A DNA stretch of 64,000 bases from Comamonadaceae bacterium OTU4NAUVB1. GTDB taxonomy: Bacteria > Pseudomonadota > Gammaproteobacteria > Burkholderiales > Burkholderiaceae_C. Position 1 is the stretch's first letter. Each line of letters begins with the position of its first letter. The translations under genes were made by a program, and so were the position numbers. The notes under the pieces were generated by a model, which worked only from the letters and a program-made list of their open reading frames with translations, made no database searches and was not told the origin of the DNA. The stretch covers positions 3,129,001-3,193,000 of the forward strand of contig CP099605.1 in assembly GCA_024372625.1 (NCBI GenBank), in the 5' to 3' direction. This document shows positions 28,103 to 35,460 of the stretch, piece after piece.

Positions 28103-28759
28103 ATGGCCACCATGGACCTCATCAAGCCGCTGATCACGCTGCTGGCGATCGTCAATCCGCTGGCCATCGTGCCGTTCTTCATCCACTACACGCAGGGCTA
28201 CACCGAGCGCCAGCGACGGCGCACGGCGTGGGTGTCGGCGTTCAGCGCCTTCATGGTGATCGCGGTGAGCGCGCTGCTGGGGCTGCAGCTGCTGGGCTTC
28301 TTCGGCATCACCATCGCGAGCTTCCAGGTCGGCGGCGGCATGCTGCTGCTCATCAGCTCGCTCAACATGCTCAACGCCCAGCCGGCCGAGGCCAAGACCA
28401 GCAAGGAGGAGATCCGCGCGACCGAGGTGAAGGCCTCGCTGGGCGCCTCGATCGCGGTGGTGCCCCTGACCATTCCGCTGCTGACCGGCCCGGCCACGAT
28501 GTCCACCGTGGTCATCTACGCCGAGAAGACGCAGCACGTCTGGCAGCTGGCGACGCTGGTGGGCTACGGCGTGGTGATCGGGCTGGCCACCGGCGTGGCG
28601 TTCTCGCTGGCGGTGCCCATCGCGCGCGTGCTGGGCAAGACCGGCATCAACGTGATGACGCGGCTGATGGGTCTGATCCTCGCCGCCCTGGCCGTCGAGG
28701 TCATGGCCGACGGACTGGGCAAGCTGTTCCCGATCCTGGGGCGCTCGACGGCGGGCTGA
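28103..28759 (+). CDS. MarC family integral membrane protein
   Basis: This 218-residue protein has six hydrophobic segments and the MarC/UPF0056 features NPLAIVPFFIHYTQGYT near the N-terminus and PLTIPLLTGPATMSTVVIYA in the middle. MarC proteins sit in the cytoplasmic membrane. Despite the name, they have no proven role in multiple antibiotic resistance. It starts 13 bases after the SDR stop and is probably co-transcribed with it. It is convergent with the lipid-transport operon. Confidence 0.92.
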   Translation: MATMDLIKPLITLLAIVNPLAIVPFFIHYTQGYTERQRRRTAWVSAFSAFMVIAVSALLGLQLLGFFGITIASFQVGGGMLLLISSLNMLNAQPAEAKTSKEEIRATEVKASLGASIAVVPLTIPLLTGPATMSTVVIYAEKTQHVWQLATLVGYGVVIGLATGVAFSLAVPIARVLGKTGINVMTRLMGLILAALAVEVMADGLGKLFPILGRSTAG

Positions 28760-28789
28760 GGCGTCCGGCGCCGGCGCCGGGCGGGCGGC

Positions 28790-29476
28790 TCAGCGCGTGG
28801 CGTCGACCCACGCGACCAGCTCGGCGATCGCCGCATCGCTCGCCGCGGCCAGGGCCCTGACACCGCCGGGGGCGTCGGCGCTGGGCGCCGGACGCCGCGC
28901 CGCGAACGCGCGCTGCGCCAGCACGCGCTCGCCGGCGGGCGTGCTCTGGACCAGCGTGGCGCGCAGGCGCACCAGGCCCGAACTGGCCGAGGGCGCCTCG
29001 AAGTAATGGGTGAACTCCTCCAGCGACACGCGCAGCGTGTTCGGGCGCTGGCCCTGGGTGCGCGCGAGCGTGGCGCTCTCGCCGGTGGTGAGCACGGTGC
29101 GGTTGCCCGCCAGCGCGTCGCGCAGGCGGTGCTGCACCAGCTGCACCGGCGTCACGCTCCAGCGCGCCTGGGCATAGGGACGCAGCTCGTTGGCATCGGC
29201 ATAGCCCAGGCGGTAGAGCACCTGGGTGCTCTCCAGGCGCGTGGTGGATTCGATCTCCGCCAGCGCCAGGGCCGGCTGGGCGGCGGCCGGGGCCGGGCCG
29301 GGCGCCACCGCATCCGGCGACGGGCCGACCGGGCCGGGGCCGAAGTCGTAGAGCACGGCGCGCGCCGGCCGGTCGGGCAGCGCGCCGCAACCGGACAGCG
29401 CCAGCAGCGCCGCCAGGCCCAGCGCGGCGGCGGCCGGGGCGGAGAACGGGATGCGGGACGGGGCGGAGCGTGTCAT
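28790..29476 (-). CDS. ABC-type transport auxiliary lipoprotein of an MCE system
   Basis: This 228-residue lipoprotein has a signal segment and the lipobox LALSGC (C30). The following domain resembles the auxiliary lipoprotein family (PqiC-like): AVLYDFGPGP, LAEIESTTRLESTQVLYRL and the conserved PYAQARWSVTPVQLVQHRL. Such proteins sit at the outer membrane and accept lipid from the MCE ring. It is the last gene of the four-gene operon, 43 bases after the MlaD-like gene. A proline/alanine-rich insert lies at about residues 52-70. The start was chosen at 29476 for the signal peptide. Confidence 0.88.
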   Translation of the reverse strand: MTRSAPSRIPFSAPAAAALGLAALLALSGCGALPDRPARAVLYDFGPGPVGPSPDAVAPGPAPAAAQPALALAEIESTTRLESTQVLYRLGYADANELRPYAQARWSVTPVQLVQHRLRDALAGNRTVLTTGESATLARTQGQRPNTLRVSLEEFTHYFEAPSASSGLVRLRATLVQSTPAGERVLAQRAFAARRPAPSADAPGGVRALAAASDAAIAELVAWVDATR

Positions 29477-29519
29477 GGTGGTCGTCGCCTCGGTGGGGCT
29501 GGGTGCTTGGAAAAAGGGC

Positions 29520-30500
29520 TCAGGGCCGCGCGGCCGCCGGCGCGGCGAAGCCCGGCTCGCCCGGTCCCGCCGCCGTGCCGCCATTGCCGAACAGCAGCGA
29601 CTGCGGGTTGTCGTTGATGCCGTCGGCCGCGCGGCCCAGGCGGCGCACGGCGCGCGAGGTGTCCTCGGCGACGCGGTTGAGGCGCGGCAGGGTCGCGTTG
29701 TTGAACGAGTCGACCGCCTGCGCCAGGCCCTGCGTGCCGGTACCCAGCCGGTCGAGCGGGCCGTCGGCGGCGGTGATGCGCCCGACCGTGGCGTTGAGGT
29801 TGTTGGCCACGCGCGAGATGTCGCCGGCGGCCGTGCGCACCGTGCCCATCGTGTCGCCGGCGCGCGCCATGAGCGGCGGCAGCGCGGCGAGCGCGGGCTG
29901 CACGCCGGTCTTCATCGTCGTGTCGAGCTGCTTCGTGAGCTGGGCGACGCTGGCGGTGGACTGCGCGACGTTCTCCAGCGCGTCGGCGATGCGCTTCTGG
30001 TTGTCGTCGCCCATCAGCGTGTTGGCGCGCCGGGTGACCTGCTCGACCTGGTCGAGGATGGCCTGGCCACGGTCCTGGAGCTGCGCCATCATCGACTGGC
30101 GCAGCGGCAGGCGCGGCGGGTCGGCCTCGTCGGGCACCAGCGCGACCTGCGATTCGCCCTTGTCGTCCAGCGCGATGAAGGCCAGTCCCGTGACGCCCTG
30201 GTAGCTCAGGGTGGCGAAGCTCGACCGCGTGAGCGGCACGCGGCGGTCGACCGTCAGGCGCACGCGCACGTTGCCGCGCACCTTGGGGTCGAAGTCGATC
30301 GACGTCACCTTGCCCACGCCGATGCCGCGGAAGCGCACCATCGCCTGCGGCTGCAGGCCGCTGACGGCGTCGCGCGTGGACAGCTCGTAGGTGTCGCGCA
30401 CGGTGTCGTCGCGCGTGAGCCAGACCACCAGCGCGACCAGCACGGCGAGCAGCCCGAGCACGAAGGCACCGGCGGCGAGGGCGTGGGCCTTGTTTTCCAT
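29520..30500 (-). CDS. MlaD-family (MCE domain) substrate-binding protein
   Basis: This 326-residue protein has one N-terminal transmembrane helix (about residues 9-29), a single MCE domain (about 38-118, RDAVSGLQPQAMVRFRGIGV and SYQGVTGLAFIALD) and a long alpha-helical C-terminal region. MCE rings carry phospholipids between the inner and outer membranes. The helical tail (about 140-300) could form a tube or reach toward the lipoprotein. It lies 12 bases after the ATPase gene. The helical region is longer than in E. coli MlaD and closer to PqiB/Ttg2-like variants. Confidence 0.93.
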   Translation of the reverse strand: MENKAHALAAGAFVLGLLAVLVALVVWLTRDDTVRDTYELSTRDAVSGLQPQAMVRFRGIGVGKVTSIDFDPKVRGNVRVRLTVDRRVPLTRSSFATLSYQGVTGLAFIALDDKGESQVALVPDEADPPRLPLRQSMMAQLQDRGQAILDQVEQVTRRANTLMGDDNQKRIADALENVAQSTASVAQLTKQLDTTMKTGVQPALAALPPLMARAGDTMGTVRTAAGDISRVANNLNATVGRITAADGPLDRLGTGTQGLAQAVDSFNNATLPRLNRVAEDTSRAVRRLGRAADGINDNPQSLLFGNGGTAAGPGEPGFAAPAAARP

Positions 30501-30512
30501 GACGTCGATTCC

Positions 30513-31331
30513 TTAGCTGTGGGCGGCGCCGGGGGGCGCCTCGTGCAGGGCTTCCAGCGCGCGCCGGCCGCGGCCGCCGAGGAAGTACTCGCGGATGAAC
30601 GGGTGCGGATGCGCGATCACCTCGCGCGGCCGGCCCGCGACGATCACGCGCCGGTCGGCCAGCACGGCGATGCGCGTGCTCAGGTCGAACAGGGTGTCGA
30701 GGTCGTGCGTGACCATCACCACCGTGAGGCCGAGCTCGCGGTGCAGGCCGCGCAACAGGTCGCAGAAGCCGTCGGAACTCTCCGGGTCGAGCCCGGCGGT
30801 GGGCTCGTCGAGCAGCAGCAGCGGCGGGTCCATGATGAGCGCGCGCGCCAGCGCCACGCGCTTGATCATGCCGCCCGAGAGGTCCGAGGGCCGCTTGCCG
30901 GCGTGCTCCGGGCCGAGGCCCACCATCTGCAGCTTGACCAGCGCGGCGTCGCGGATGAGCGCGTCGGGCAGCAGGCGCAGTTCGCGCAGGGGGAAGGCGA
31001 TGTTCTCCAGCACGCTGAAGGCCGAGAACAGCGCGCCGCGCTGGAACAGCATGCCGACCTTCGCCGCCCCGCCCGCGCCGTGCTGGCCGGGCTTCTGACC
31101 GAGCACGCGCACCTCGCCGCGCGCCGGGTGCTCCAGCCCCAGGATCTGGCGCAGCAGCACCGTCTTGCCGGTGCCCGAACCGCCCACCAGCGACAGCACC
31201 TCGCCGCGGCGGATGTCCAGGTCCAGGTCCTGGTGCACCACCTGCTCGTCGCCGTCGGGGGACTCGAAGACCGTCCACAGCCGGCGGATCTCGACCAGGT
31301 GCGGCGCGTCGGGCGTCGGCGTGTCGGTCAT
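30513..31331 (-). CDS. MCE-type lipid ABC transporter, ATP-binding protein (MlaF-like)
   Basis: This 272-residue ATPase powers the lipid transporter. It has Walker A GGSGTGKTVLLR, the Q-loop region MLFQRGALFSAFSV, signature DLSGGMIKRVALARAL, Walker B PPLLLLDEPTAGLDP and the switch histidine in VVMVTHDLDTL. The LSGGMxKRVALARA pattern is characteristic of MlaF/Ttg2A proteins. Its start overlaps the permease stop by four bases (ATGA), so the two are translationally coupled. Confidence 0.95.
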   Translation of the reverse strand: MTDTPTPDAPHLVEIRRLWTVFESPDGDEQVVHQDLDLDIRRGEVLSLVGGSGTGKTVLLRQILGLEHPARGEVRVLGQKPGQHGAGGAAKVGMLFQRGALFSAFSVLENIAFPLRELRLLPDALIRDAALVKLQMVGLGPEHAGKRPSDLSGGMIKRVALARALIMDPPLLLLDEPTAGLDPESSDGFCDLLRGLHRELGLTVVMVTHDLDTLFDLSTRIAVLADRRVIVAGRPREVIAHPHPFIREYFLGGRGRRALEALHEAPPGAAHS

Positions 31332-32563
31332 CGGAATCCCGTGCCCCGGAACAGCACCGCGAACAATGCGTCGATCAGGATCACGACGGTGATGGAGGTC
31401 ACGACCGAGGACGTGGTGCGGCGCCCCAGGCTCTCGGTGTTGGGCTGCACGCGCATGCCGAAGTGGCAGGCCACCAGCGCGATCATGATGCCGAAGACCG
31501 CCGACTTCGCCAGCGCCAGCCACAGGTTGGTCATGGCCACGGCGCGCGGCAGCGCCTGCAGGAAGAACGCCGGCGAGATCCCCAGCGACAGGTCGGCCAC
31601 GATCATGCCGCCGAACAGCGCCGCCATCGAGGTCCACAGGCTGATCAGCGGCATCGCGACGGCCAGGGCCAGCACGCGTGGCATCACCAGGCGGAAGCCG
31701 TGCGGGATGCCCATCACGCGCATGGCGTCGAGTTCCTCGGTCACGCGCATGACGCCGATCTGCGCCGTGATGGCCGAGCCCGAGCGCCCGGCCACCAGCA
31801 CGGCGGCGAGCACCGGCCCCAGCTCGCGCACCAGCGCCAGGCCGAGGATGTTGACGATGAAGGTCTCGGCGCCGTACTGGCGCAGCTGCTGCGAGGTCAG
31901 GTAGGCCAGCACGACGCCGATCAGCAGCCCCACCAGCGCCGTGATCGGCAGCGCCGTGGCACCGAACTGGTAGAGCTGGCCGGAGATGTCGCGCCAGGGT
32001 CCGCGATGGGGCGCGCGGACCAGCGTGCCGATGTCGAGCGCGAACTGGCCGATCAGCCGCACGAAGTCGCGCACGACGATCGCCAGCCGCGTGCCGGTGT
32101 GCGCGAACGACTTCAGGCGCTCGGCCGTCGTCGGCGGCACCTCGGGCGGCAGGCTGCAGGTGAACTGCGCGCACTGGTCGAGCACGGCCTTGTGCGGCGC
32201 GTCCATGGCCAGGCGCGGCGGCCAGGCCTGTCCCCAGTGGTTCCACAGCAGCTGCGCGCCGATGTGGTCGAGCCGTTCGATGCCGCGCAGGTCCCAGCCC
32301 CGGCCGTCCCGGGCGGGCACGCGCTGCAAGGCGCCCGACAGCGCGGTCCAGGTCGCGCGCGAGGACAGCGCCGCCGCCGTCCAGCGGCCGCTGGCCATCG
32401 CCCAGGCGACGCCGTCGACGTCGCGCGATCCGACCGTCGGCACGGCGGCCGGCGGCGCACCGGGCGCGTCGGACGGACCGGAGGCGCCGGTGTCGGGCGC
32501 GTCGGCGAGCGGCGGTGCGGGTGGCATGGCGCGTGGCATCGGTCGGTTAACGAAAGCGTTCAT
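31328..32563 (-). CDS. MCE-type lipid ABC transporter permease (MlaE-like) with N-terminal STAS-like domain
   Basis: This 411-residue permease's C-terminal half (from about residue 160) is a MlaE/YrbE domain with ALPITALVGLLIGVVLAYLT, the conserved ELGPVLAAVLVAGRSGSAI and EELDAMRVMGIPHGFRLVMP. The N-terminal part is soluble. After a proline/alanine-rich stretch, it shows WDLRGIERLDHIGAQLLWNH, which looks like the STAS fold that E. coli encodes as separate MlaB. The ATG at 32563 lies 168 bases from the divergent GMC gene. It is the first gene of the operon. Confidence 0.92.
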   Translation of the reverse strand: MNAFVNRPMPRAMPPAPPLADAPDTGASGPSDAPGAPPAAVPTVGSRDVDGVAWAMASGRWTAAALSSRATWTALSGALQRVPARDGRGWDLRGIERLDHIGAQLLWNHWGQAWPPRLAMDAPHKAVLDQCAQFTCSLPPEVPPTTAERLKSFAHTGTRLAIVVRDFVRLIGQFALDIGTLVRAPHRGPWRDISGQLYQFGATALPITALVGLLIGVVLAYLTSQQLRQYGAETFIVNILGLALVRELGPVLAAVLVAGRSGSAITAQIGVMRVTEELDAMRVMGIPHGFRLVMPRVLALAVAMPLISLWTSMAALFGGMIVADLSLGISPAFFLQALPRAVAMTNLWLALAKSAVFGIMIALVACHFGMRVQPNTESLGRRTTSSVVTSITVVILIDALFAVLFRGTGFR

Positions 32564-32731
32564 CCTAACGCCCGACCCGGCGGCCGGGCCGCGCCGGATC
32601 CCCGGCCTCGCGGCGTCGGCCTGACGCCTGCACGACATCGCCCGGCCACCCCGGTGCTACCCTCGCCGCAACCACAAGGCCGCCGACCGTCGAAGAACGG
32701 CGGGACGCGCCATCCGAGCGGAGACAACGCG

Positions 32732-34483
32732 TTGAACGACACCACGACCTTCGACTACCTCGTCATCGGCGGCGGCACCGCCGGCGCGCTGATGGCCAAC
32801 CGCCTGACCCAGGACGGCCGCCACCGCGTGCTGCTCCTGGAGGCGGGGCGGCGCGACGACTACCACTGGATCCACATCCCGGTGGGCTACCTCTACTGCA
32901 TCGGCAACCCGCGCACCGACTGGCTCTACAGCACCGAGGCCGACGCCGGGCTGAACGGTCGCGTGCTGCGTTATCCGCGTGGCAAGACGCTGGGCGGCTG
33001 TTCCAGCATCAACGGGATGATCTACATGCGCGGCCAGGCGCGCGACTACGACGGCTGGGCCAGGCTCACCGGCGACGACGCCTGGCGCTGGGACCAGGTC
33101 CTGCAGGCCTTCAAGCGGCACGAGGACCACTACCTCGGCGATCCGGCCGCCGTCGCGGCGGCGGGAGCGCGCGGCCCCGACCCCGACTTCGCCACCTTCC
33201 ACGCCACGGGCGGCGAATGGCGGGTGGAGAAGCAGCGCCTGCGCTGGGACATCCTGGACGCGTTCGCGCTCGCCGCGCAGGAAGCGGGCATTCCGCATTC
33301 GAGCGACTTCAACCGCGGCGACAACGAGGGCGTGGGCTACTTCCAGGTCAACCAGAAGGACGGCTGGCGCTGGAACACCGCCAAGGCCTTCCTGCGGCCG
33401 ACCTGCGCCAAGCGCGCCAACTTCACGATGTGGACCGGCGCCCAGGTCGCCCGGCTGGTCGTCGAGACCCTGCCCGACGGTCGCCTGCGCTGCGCCGGCG
33501 CGGAGGTCTGGAACGGCCGCGAGACGGTCACGGTGCGCGCCGCGCGCGAGGTGGTGCTGTGCGCGGGCAGCATCGGCTCGCCGCAGATCCTGCAGCTCTC
33601 GGGCATCGGTCCCGCCGCGCTGCTGCGCGACCACGGCATCGACGTCGTGGCCGATCTCCCCGGCGTCGGCGCCAACCTGCAGGACCACCTGCAGATCCGC
33701 GCCGTCTACAAGATCTCCGACGCACCCACCCTCAACGTCCTGGCCTCCACGCTCTACGGCAAGGCGAAGATCGGCCTCGAATACCTGCTCAAGCGCAGCG
33801 GCCCGATGAGCATGGCGCCCTCGCAGCTGGGCGCCTTCACGCGCAGTTCGCCCGATCGCCCGTGGTCCAACCTGCAGTACCACGTGCAGCCGCTCTCGCT
33901 CGACGCCTTCGGCGAGCCGCTGCACCGCTTCCCGGCCTTCACCGCGAGCGTGTGCAACCTCAACCCGACCAGCCGCGGCACCGTGCGCATCCGCAGCCCG
34001 CGCTTCGCCGACGCGCCGGCCATCGCGCCCAACTACCTCAGCACCGACGAGGACCGGCAGGTCGCCGCCGACTCGCTGCGGGTCACGCGCCGCATCGCCG
34101 CCCAGCCCGCGCTGGCCAAGTACCGCCCCGAGGAATGGAAACCCGGCGTGCAGTACCAGAGCGACACGGACCTGGCCCGGCTCGCGGGCGACATCGCCAC
34201 CACCATCTTCCACCCGGTGGGCACCACGAAGATGGGCGCCGATGGCGATCCGATGGCGGTGCTGGATTCGCGCCTGCGCGTGCGCGACGGCCGGGGCGGC
34301 CGGATCGCCGGCCTGCGCGTGGTCGACGCCGGTGCGATGCCCACCATCACCAGCGGCAACACCAACAGCCCGACGCTGATGATGGCCGAGCAGGCCGCCG
34401 CCTGGATACGGGCCGACGCCGCGACGCAGGCCCCTTTCGATGTACAGACATCCACTAAAACCAAAGCTTTCGCCAGCGGGTAA
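32732..34483 (+). CDS. GMC family FAD-dependent oxidoreductase (choline/alcohol dehydrogenase-like)
   Basis: This 583-residue flavoprotein oxidises an alcohol. The FAD-binding motif is VIGGGTAGALMANRL near the N-terminus. GMC signature 1 (PRGKTLGGCSSINGMIYMRG) and signature 2 (GSIGSPQILQLSGIGPA) are both present. The catalytic histidine region is FHPVGTTKMG, and NTNSPTLMMAEQAA ends the protein. The start is a TTG at 32732 with GCGGAGA upstream; no ATG or GTG fits. The substrate is unknown. It is divergent from the lipid-transport operon. Confidence 0.93.
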   Translation: MNDTTTFDYLVIGGGTAGALMANRLTQDGRHRVLLLEAGRRDDYHWIHIPVGYLYCIGNPRTDWLYSTEADAGLNGRVLRYPRGKTLGGCSSINGMIYMRGQARDYDGWARLTGDDAWRWDQVLQAFKRHEDHYLGDPAAVAAAGARGPDPDFATFHATGGEWRVEKQRLRWDILDAFALAAQEAGIPHSSDFNRGDNEGVGYFQVNQKDGWRWNTAKAFLRPTCAKRANFTMWTGAQVARLVVETLPDGRLRCAGAEVWNGRETVTVRAAREVVLCAGSIGSPQILQLSGIGPAALLRDHGIDVVADLPGVGANLQDHLQIRAVYKISDAPTLNVLASTLYGKAKIGLEYLLKRSGPMSMAPSQLGAFTRSSPDRPWSNLQYHVQPLSLDAFGEPLHRFPAFTASVCNLNPTSRGTVRIRSPRFADAPAIAPNYLSTDEDRQVAADSLRVTRRIAAQPALAKYRPEEWKPGVQYQSDTDLARLAGDIATTIFHPVGTTKMGADGDPMAVLDSRLRVRDGRGGRIAGLRVVDAGAMPTITSGNTNSPTLMMAEQAAAWIRADAATQAPFDVQTSTKTKAFASG

Positions 34484-34636
34484 TTCCTGATGCACTGCCA
34501 CGGTGCATGCCTTTAAAGTCCTGCCACTCGCAATCGGGCCTCCCCCGTCGCGCGAGGGTTCCGAGGAGACACTCGACCAGTCCATTCGAAGAAGATCCAT
34601 TCACAGGCGTCCATCAAGAGATGCCCGGTTTTTCAC
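34484..34636 (+). other. untranslated leader region upstream of the TSUP transporter
   Basis: This gap holds a hairpin (ATGCAC 34490-34495 / GTGCAT 34503-34508), the palindrome CTTTAAAG, and three similar TCCAT motifs (34581-34587, 34596-34602, 34610-34615) spaced about 15 bases apart. It ends in a terminator placed just before the transporter gene. No ORF is supported. It may be the 5' leader of a regulated transporter mRNA, the 3' end of the GMC mRNA, or a small RNA. Confidence 0.4.
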
Positions 34637-34665
34637 AAAGCGCCGCTTCGTCGGCGCTTTTTTTT
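34637..34665 (+). terminator. rho-independent terminator 21 bases before the TSUP start
   Basis: A perfect 9-bp stem (34637-34645 with 34652-34660) with loop CTTCGT runs into eight T. Only 21 bases separate it from the downstream ATG. Either it ends the GMC or leader transcript, or it attenuates the TSUP gene. Confidence 0.9.
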
Positions 34666-34686
34666 GGCACGTGACAATCCAGCCCC

Positions 34687-35445
34687 ATGGAATGGCTGCT
34701 CCTCCCCCTCGCATCGGCTTTCGCCGGCTTCATCGACTCCATCGTGGGCGGCGGTGGCCTCATTCTGGTGCCCGTGCTCTTCGGCATGTTTCCGGGCGCG
34801 GCGCCGGCCACGCTGCTGGGCACCAACAAGAGCGCCTCGGTCTGGGGCACGGCGGCGGCCACCGTGCAGTTCAGCCGCAAGGTCGAGATGCGCTGGCGCG
34901 CCCTGGGCGTGGCCGCGGCGCTGGCCTTCGGCGGCTCGCTCGCCGGGGCCTGGGCGGTGACGCAGGTGTCGGGCGACTTCCTGCGCCGCCTGCTGCCCTT
35001 CATCCTGATCGCCCTGCTGGCCTACACGCTCGTCCGCAAGGACATGGGACGCCACCACGCGCCGCGCTTCACCGGCCGCGCCGAACTCGCGGCGACCGGC
35101 GCCGTCGGGCTGGCGCTGGGCTTCTACGACGGCTTCTTCGGCCCGGGGACCGGCAGCTTCTTCGTCTTCCTGTTCGTGCGCTGGCTGGGCTACGACTTCC
35201 TCAACGCCTCGGCCTCGGCCAAGCTGCTCAACACCATGACCAACCTGGGCGCGCTGCTGCTGTTCGCGGCCAAGGGGCACGTGTGGTGGCATTTCGGCCT
35301 GGCGATGGCGGTGGCGAACGTCGCGGGCAGCCTGATCGGCGCGCGCGTCGCGCTGCGCCACGGCGCGGGCTTCGTGCGCGGCGTGTTCATCCTCGTGGTC
35401 GGCGCGCTGATCCTGAAGACCGGGTACGACGCGTTCCTGCGCTAG
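34687..35445 (+). CDS. TSUP family transporter (sulfite exporter TauE/SafE-like)
   Basis: This 252-residue membrane protein has about eight hydrophobic segments. It shows the duplicated TSUP motif: GFIDSIVGGGGLILVPVLFG in the first half and GFYDGFFGPGTGSFFVFLFV in the second. Family members move sulfite, sulfoacetate or other small anions across the cytoplasmic membrane, and the substrate here is unknown. The start follows a terminator and has no good Shine-Dalgarno. A leader-controlled mechanism is therefore possible. Confidence 0.92.
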   Translation: MEWLLLPLASAFAGFIDSIVGGGGLILVPVLFGMFPGAAPATLLGTNKSASVWGTAAATVQFSRKVEMRWRALGVAAALAFGGSLAGAWAVTQVSGDFLRRLLPFILIALLAYTLVRKDMGRHHAPRFTGRAELAATGAVGLALGFYDGFFGPGTGSFFVFLFVRWLGYDFLNASASAKLLNTMTNLGALLLFAAKGHVWWHFGLAMAVANVAGSLIGARVALRHGAGFVRGVFILVVGALILKTGYDAFLR

Positions 35446-35460
35446 GCGCCGGGCCCCGGT

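Noticed and set aside
34496..34510. Sigma-54-like element (TGCCACG...ATGC) before the TSUP leader
   Set aside because: The invariant GG of the -24 element is missing (GC instead), so it is probably chance within the hairpin.
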